NCBI RefSeq assembly: GCF_004364435.1
Contig: NZ_SOCT01000003.1
Coordinates: forward strand, 62,001-126,000
Direction: 5' to 3'
Source of the DNA: Pseudomonas sp. LP_7_YM
GTDB lineage: Bacteria > Pseudomonadota > Gammaproteobacteria > Pseudomonadales > Pseudomonadaceae
DNA length: 64,000 nt
In this document: positions 63,601 through 64,000 of the stretch, one piece after another
Numbering within the stretch: position 1 is the stretch's first letter
Layout: each line of letters starts with the position of its first letter
Position numbers and translations under genes: made by a program
Notes under the pieces: model-generated
What the model was told of the DNA's origin: nothing
The model's input: only the letters and a program-made list of their open reading frames with translations
Database searches by the model: none

Positions 63601-63837
63601 ACCTCCTTCGCGTTCATCATGGGTGTCGTGCCGCTGGTGCTGTCCAGCGGTGCCGGTGCCGAGATGCGTCATGCCATGGGTGTCGCGGTATTCTCCGGGA
63701 TGCTTGGAGTGACCTTCTTCGGTCTGCTGCTGACCCCGGTGTTCTATGTGCTGATTCGTAATTTCGTGGAGCGCAAACAGGCGCGCAAAGCGGCCAAGGC
63801 TCAACACGTTCAGACCATCGCTGCGGAGGCTCATTGA
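60646..63837 (+). CDS. mexF: RND multidrug pump (MexF-like)
   Basis: A 1063-residue inner-membrane proton/drug antiporter of the HAE1 type, full length. It opens NFSKFFITRPIFAAVLSLLILI and has 12 membrane helices and two large periplasmic loops. The proton-relay acids are in the GIVVDDAIVVVENVERN helix (two aspartates), and later helices carry LVGLACKNAILIVEFAKDEQEKG and the C-terminal VFYVLIRNFVERK. MexF pumps export chloramphenicol, quinolones and quorum-sensing precursors in P. aeruginosa; here the substrates are inferred. Its stop overlaps the next ATG by one base. Confidence 0.94.
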   Translation: MNFSKFFITRPIFAAVLSLLILIAGAISLFQLPISEYPEVVPPTVVVRANFPGANPKVIGETVAAPLEQAITGVENMLYMSSQATADGKLTLTITFALGTNLDTAQVQVQNRVTRTEPKLPEEVTRIGITVDKASPDLTMVVHLTSPDKRYDMLYLSNYAVLNIKDELARLNGVGDVQLFGMGDYSLRVWLDPNKTASRNITATDVVNAIREQNRQVAAGQLGAPPSPSATSFQMSINTQGRLVSEEEFENIIVRAGDNGEITRVRDIARVELGSSQYALRSLLNNQPAVAMPIFQRPGSNAIDISNEVRAQMDQLKKSFPEGMDYSIVYDPTIFVRGSIEAVVHTLFEALILVVLVVILFLQTWRASIIPLAAVPVSLIGTFAVMHLFGFSLNALSLFGLVLAIGIVVDDAIVVVENVERNIELGHQPMEATQIAMREVTGPIIATALVLCAVFIPAAFISGLTGQFYKQFALTIAISTVISAFNSLTLSPALAAVLLRAHDAPKDGFSRLLDRVLGGWLFRPFNRFFVKASNGYVGAVGRVIRVSGVALVVYAGLIVLTWLGFSSTPTGFVPAQDKQYLVAFAQLPDAASLDRTEEVIKRMSDIALKQPGVESAVAFPGLSINGFTNSPNSGVVFVTLKPFDDRKLASESAGAIAGALNGEYASIQEAYMAIFPPPPVQGLGTIGGFRLQIEDRGNLGYDELYKETMNVIGKSRSVPELAALFTSYTVNVPQVDAAIDREKAKTHGVAISDIFDTLQVYLGSLYANDFNRFGRTYQVNVQAEQQFRQDAEQIGQLKVRNNLGEMIPLATLLHVTNTSGPDRVMHYNGFITAEINGAAGPGYSSGQAQVAMEKLLKQELPNGMTYEWTDLTYQQILSGNTALLVFPLCVLLAFLVLAALYESWSLPLAVILIVPMTLLSAIAGVIIAGSDNNIFTQIGLIVLVGLACKNAILIVEFAKDEQEKGKTPLEAVLEACRLRLRPILMTSFAFIMGVVPLVLSSGAGAEMRHAMGVAVFSGMLGVTFFGLLLTPVFYVLIRNFVERKQARKAAKAQHVQTIAAEAH

Positions 63838-64000
63838 TGAAGGCTGCAAAACTCTTTCTGCCAAGCCTGTTGGTCCTCGCGCTGGCGGCCTGTGCCGTCG
63901 GCCCTGACTACAAGAAGCCGGACACCTCAGCGGCCGATATCCACGCCGCCGGCCAGGGCGCCTACGACCGCAGCCGCACAGAGACGATCTGGTGGCAGCA
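63837..64000 (+). CDS. oprN: Outer-membrane efflux lipoprotein (OprN-like, partial)
   Basis: The first 54 residues are visible, MKAAKLFLPSLLVLALAACA, then VGPDYKKPDTSAADIHAAGQG. The lipobox LAAC (cysteine at residue 19) and VGPDYKKP are the standard start of OprM/OprN channel proteins. It overlaps the mexF stop by one base (TGATG), so it is the third gene of the mexEF-oprN operon. The remainder lies beyond the window. Confidence 0.87.
   Translation, partial: MKAAKLFLPSLLVLALAACAVGPDYKKPDTSAADIHAAGQGAYDRSRTETIWWQ

Noticed and set aside
62194-63864. 556-residue minus-strand frame opposite mexF
   Set aside because: It arises from the codon bias of mexF; composition is typical of an antisense shadow and no domain is visible.

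Overview
The window reads as chromosome of a plant-associated Pseudomonas of the P. syringae complex (P. syringae / P. viridiflava type). The evidence is an Hrp1-type secretion gene set with two HrpL-type hrp boxes, a rulA-type SOS mutagenesis gene, Pseudomonas REP repeats of the GGGAGCGAATTC kind, a DUF1654 gene, and high-GC genes typical of the genus.

Layout. 1-9.9 kb: an amino-acid ABC transporter (permease cut by the window edge, plus its binding protein), a Nudix hydrolase, a membrane protein, tRNA-Asn, a TrmK-type tRNA methyltransferase, and a TetR-controlled tripartite efflux operon (MFS, HlyD adaptor, NodT-type outer-membrane factor). 9.9-21.3 kb is an accessory island made largely of relics: rulA with rulB cut off after about eight codons, a gutted group II intron, IS66 and IS3 remnants, and a TetR/PobA-like monooxygenase cassette between IS66 fragments. 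After these comes a compact phage-derived block (small membrane proteins, holin-like protein, leaderless GH5 glycosidase, Com-like zinc finger, an unknown gene, and an S24-type repressor with its operators), then an SOS-box-controlled DUF1654 gene and the frameshifted 3' end of a tyrosine integrase.

21.3-34.8 kb is core-like: ybiT ABC-F ATPase, an MFS exporter, an EEP-family phosphodiesterase, an aldo/keto reductase, an NCS1 permease with a hydantoin-racemase-like protein, a cobalamin riboswitch driving a B12-type ABC importer, and a chemoreceptor.

34.8-42.2 kb holds only two operons of the P. syringae Hrp system (hrpA-hrpZ-hrpB-hrcJ-hrpD-hrpE and hrpF-hrpG-hrcC-hrpT-hrpV), each with its hrp box. 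The export apparatus, the ATPase and the regulators hrpL, hrpR and hrpS are not beside them. The cluster sits directly between the chemoreceptor gene and the phosphoglucomutase gene.

42.4-64 kb: phosphoglucomutase, a nuclease-helicase, a three-gene set (75-aa peptide, PP-loop ATPase, MocR regulator) of unknown role, a quinone-oxidoreductase-like enzyme, a LysR regulator, a homocysteine S-methyltransferase joined to an oligopeptide-type ABC importer, and a MexEF-OprN-like RND pump whose outer-membrane gene runs off the end.

All identifications come from reading the sequence and recalled family motifs; no database search was run.
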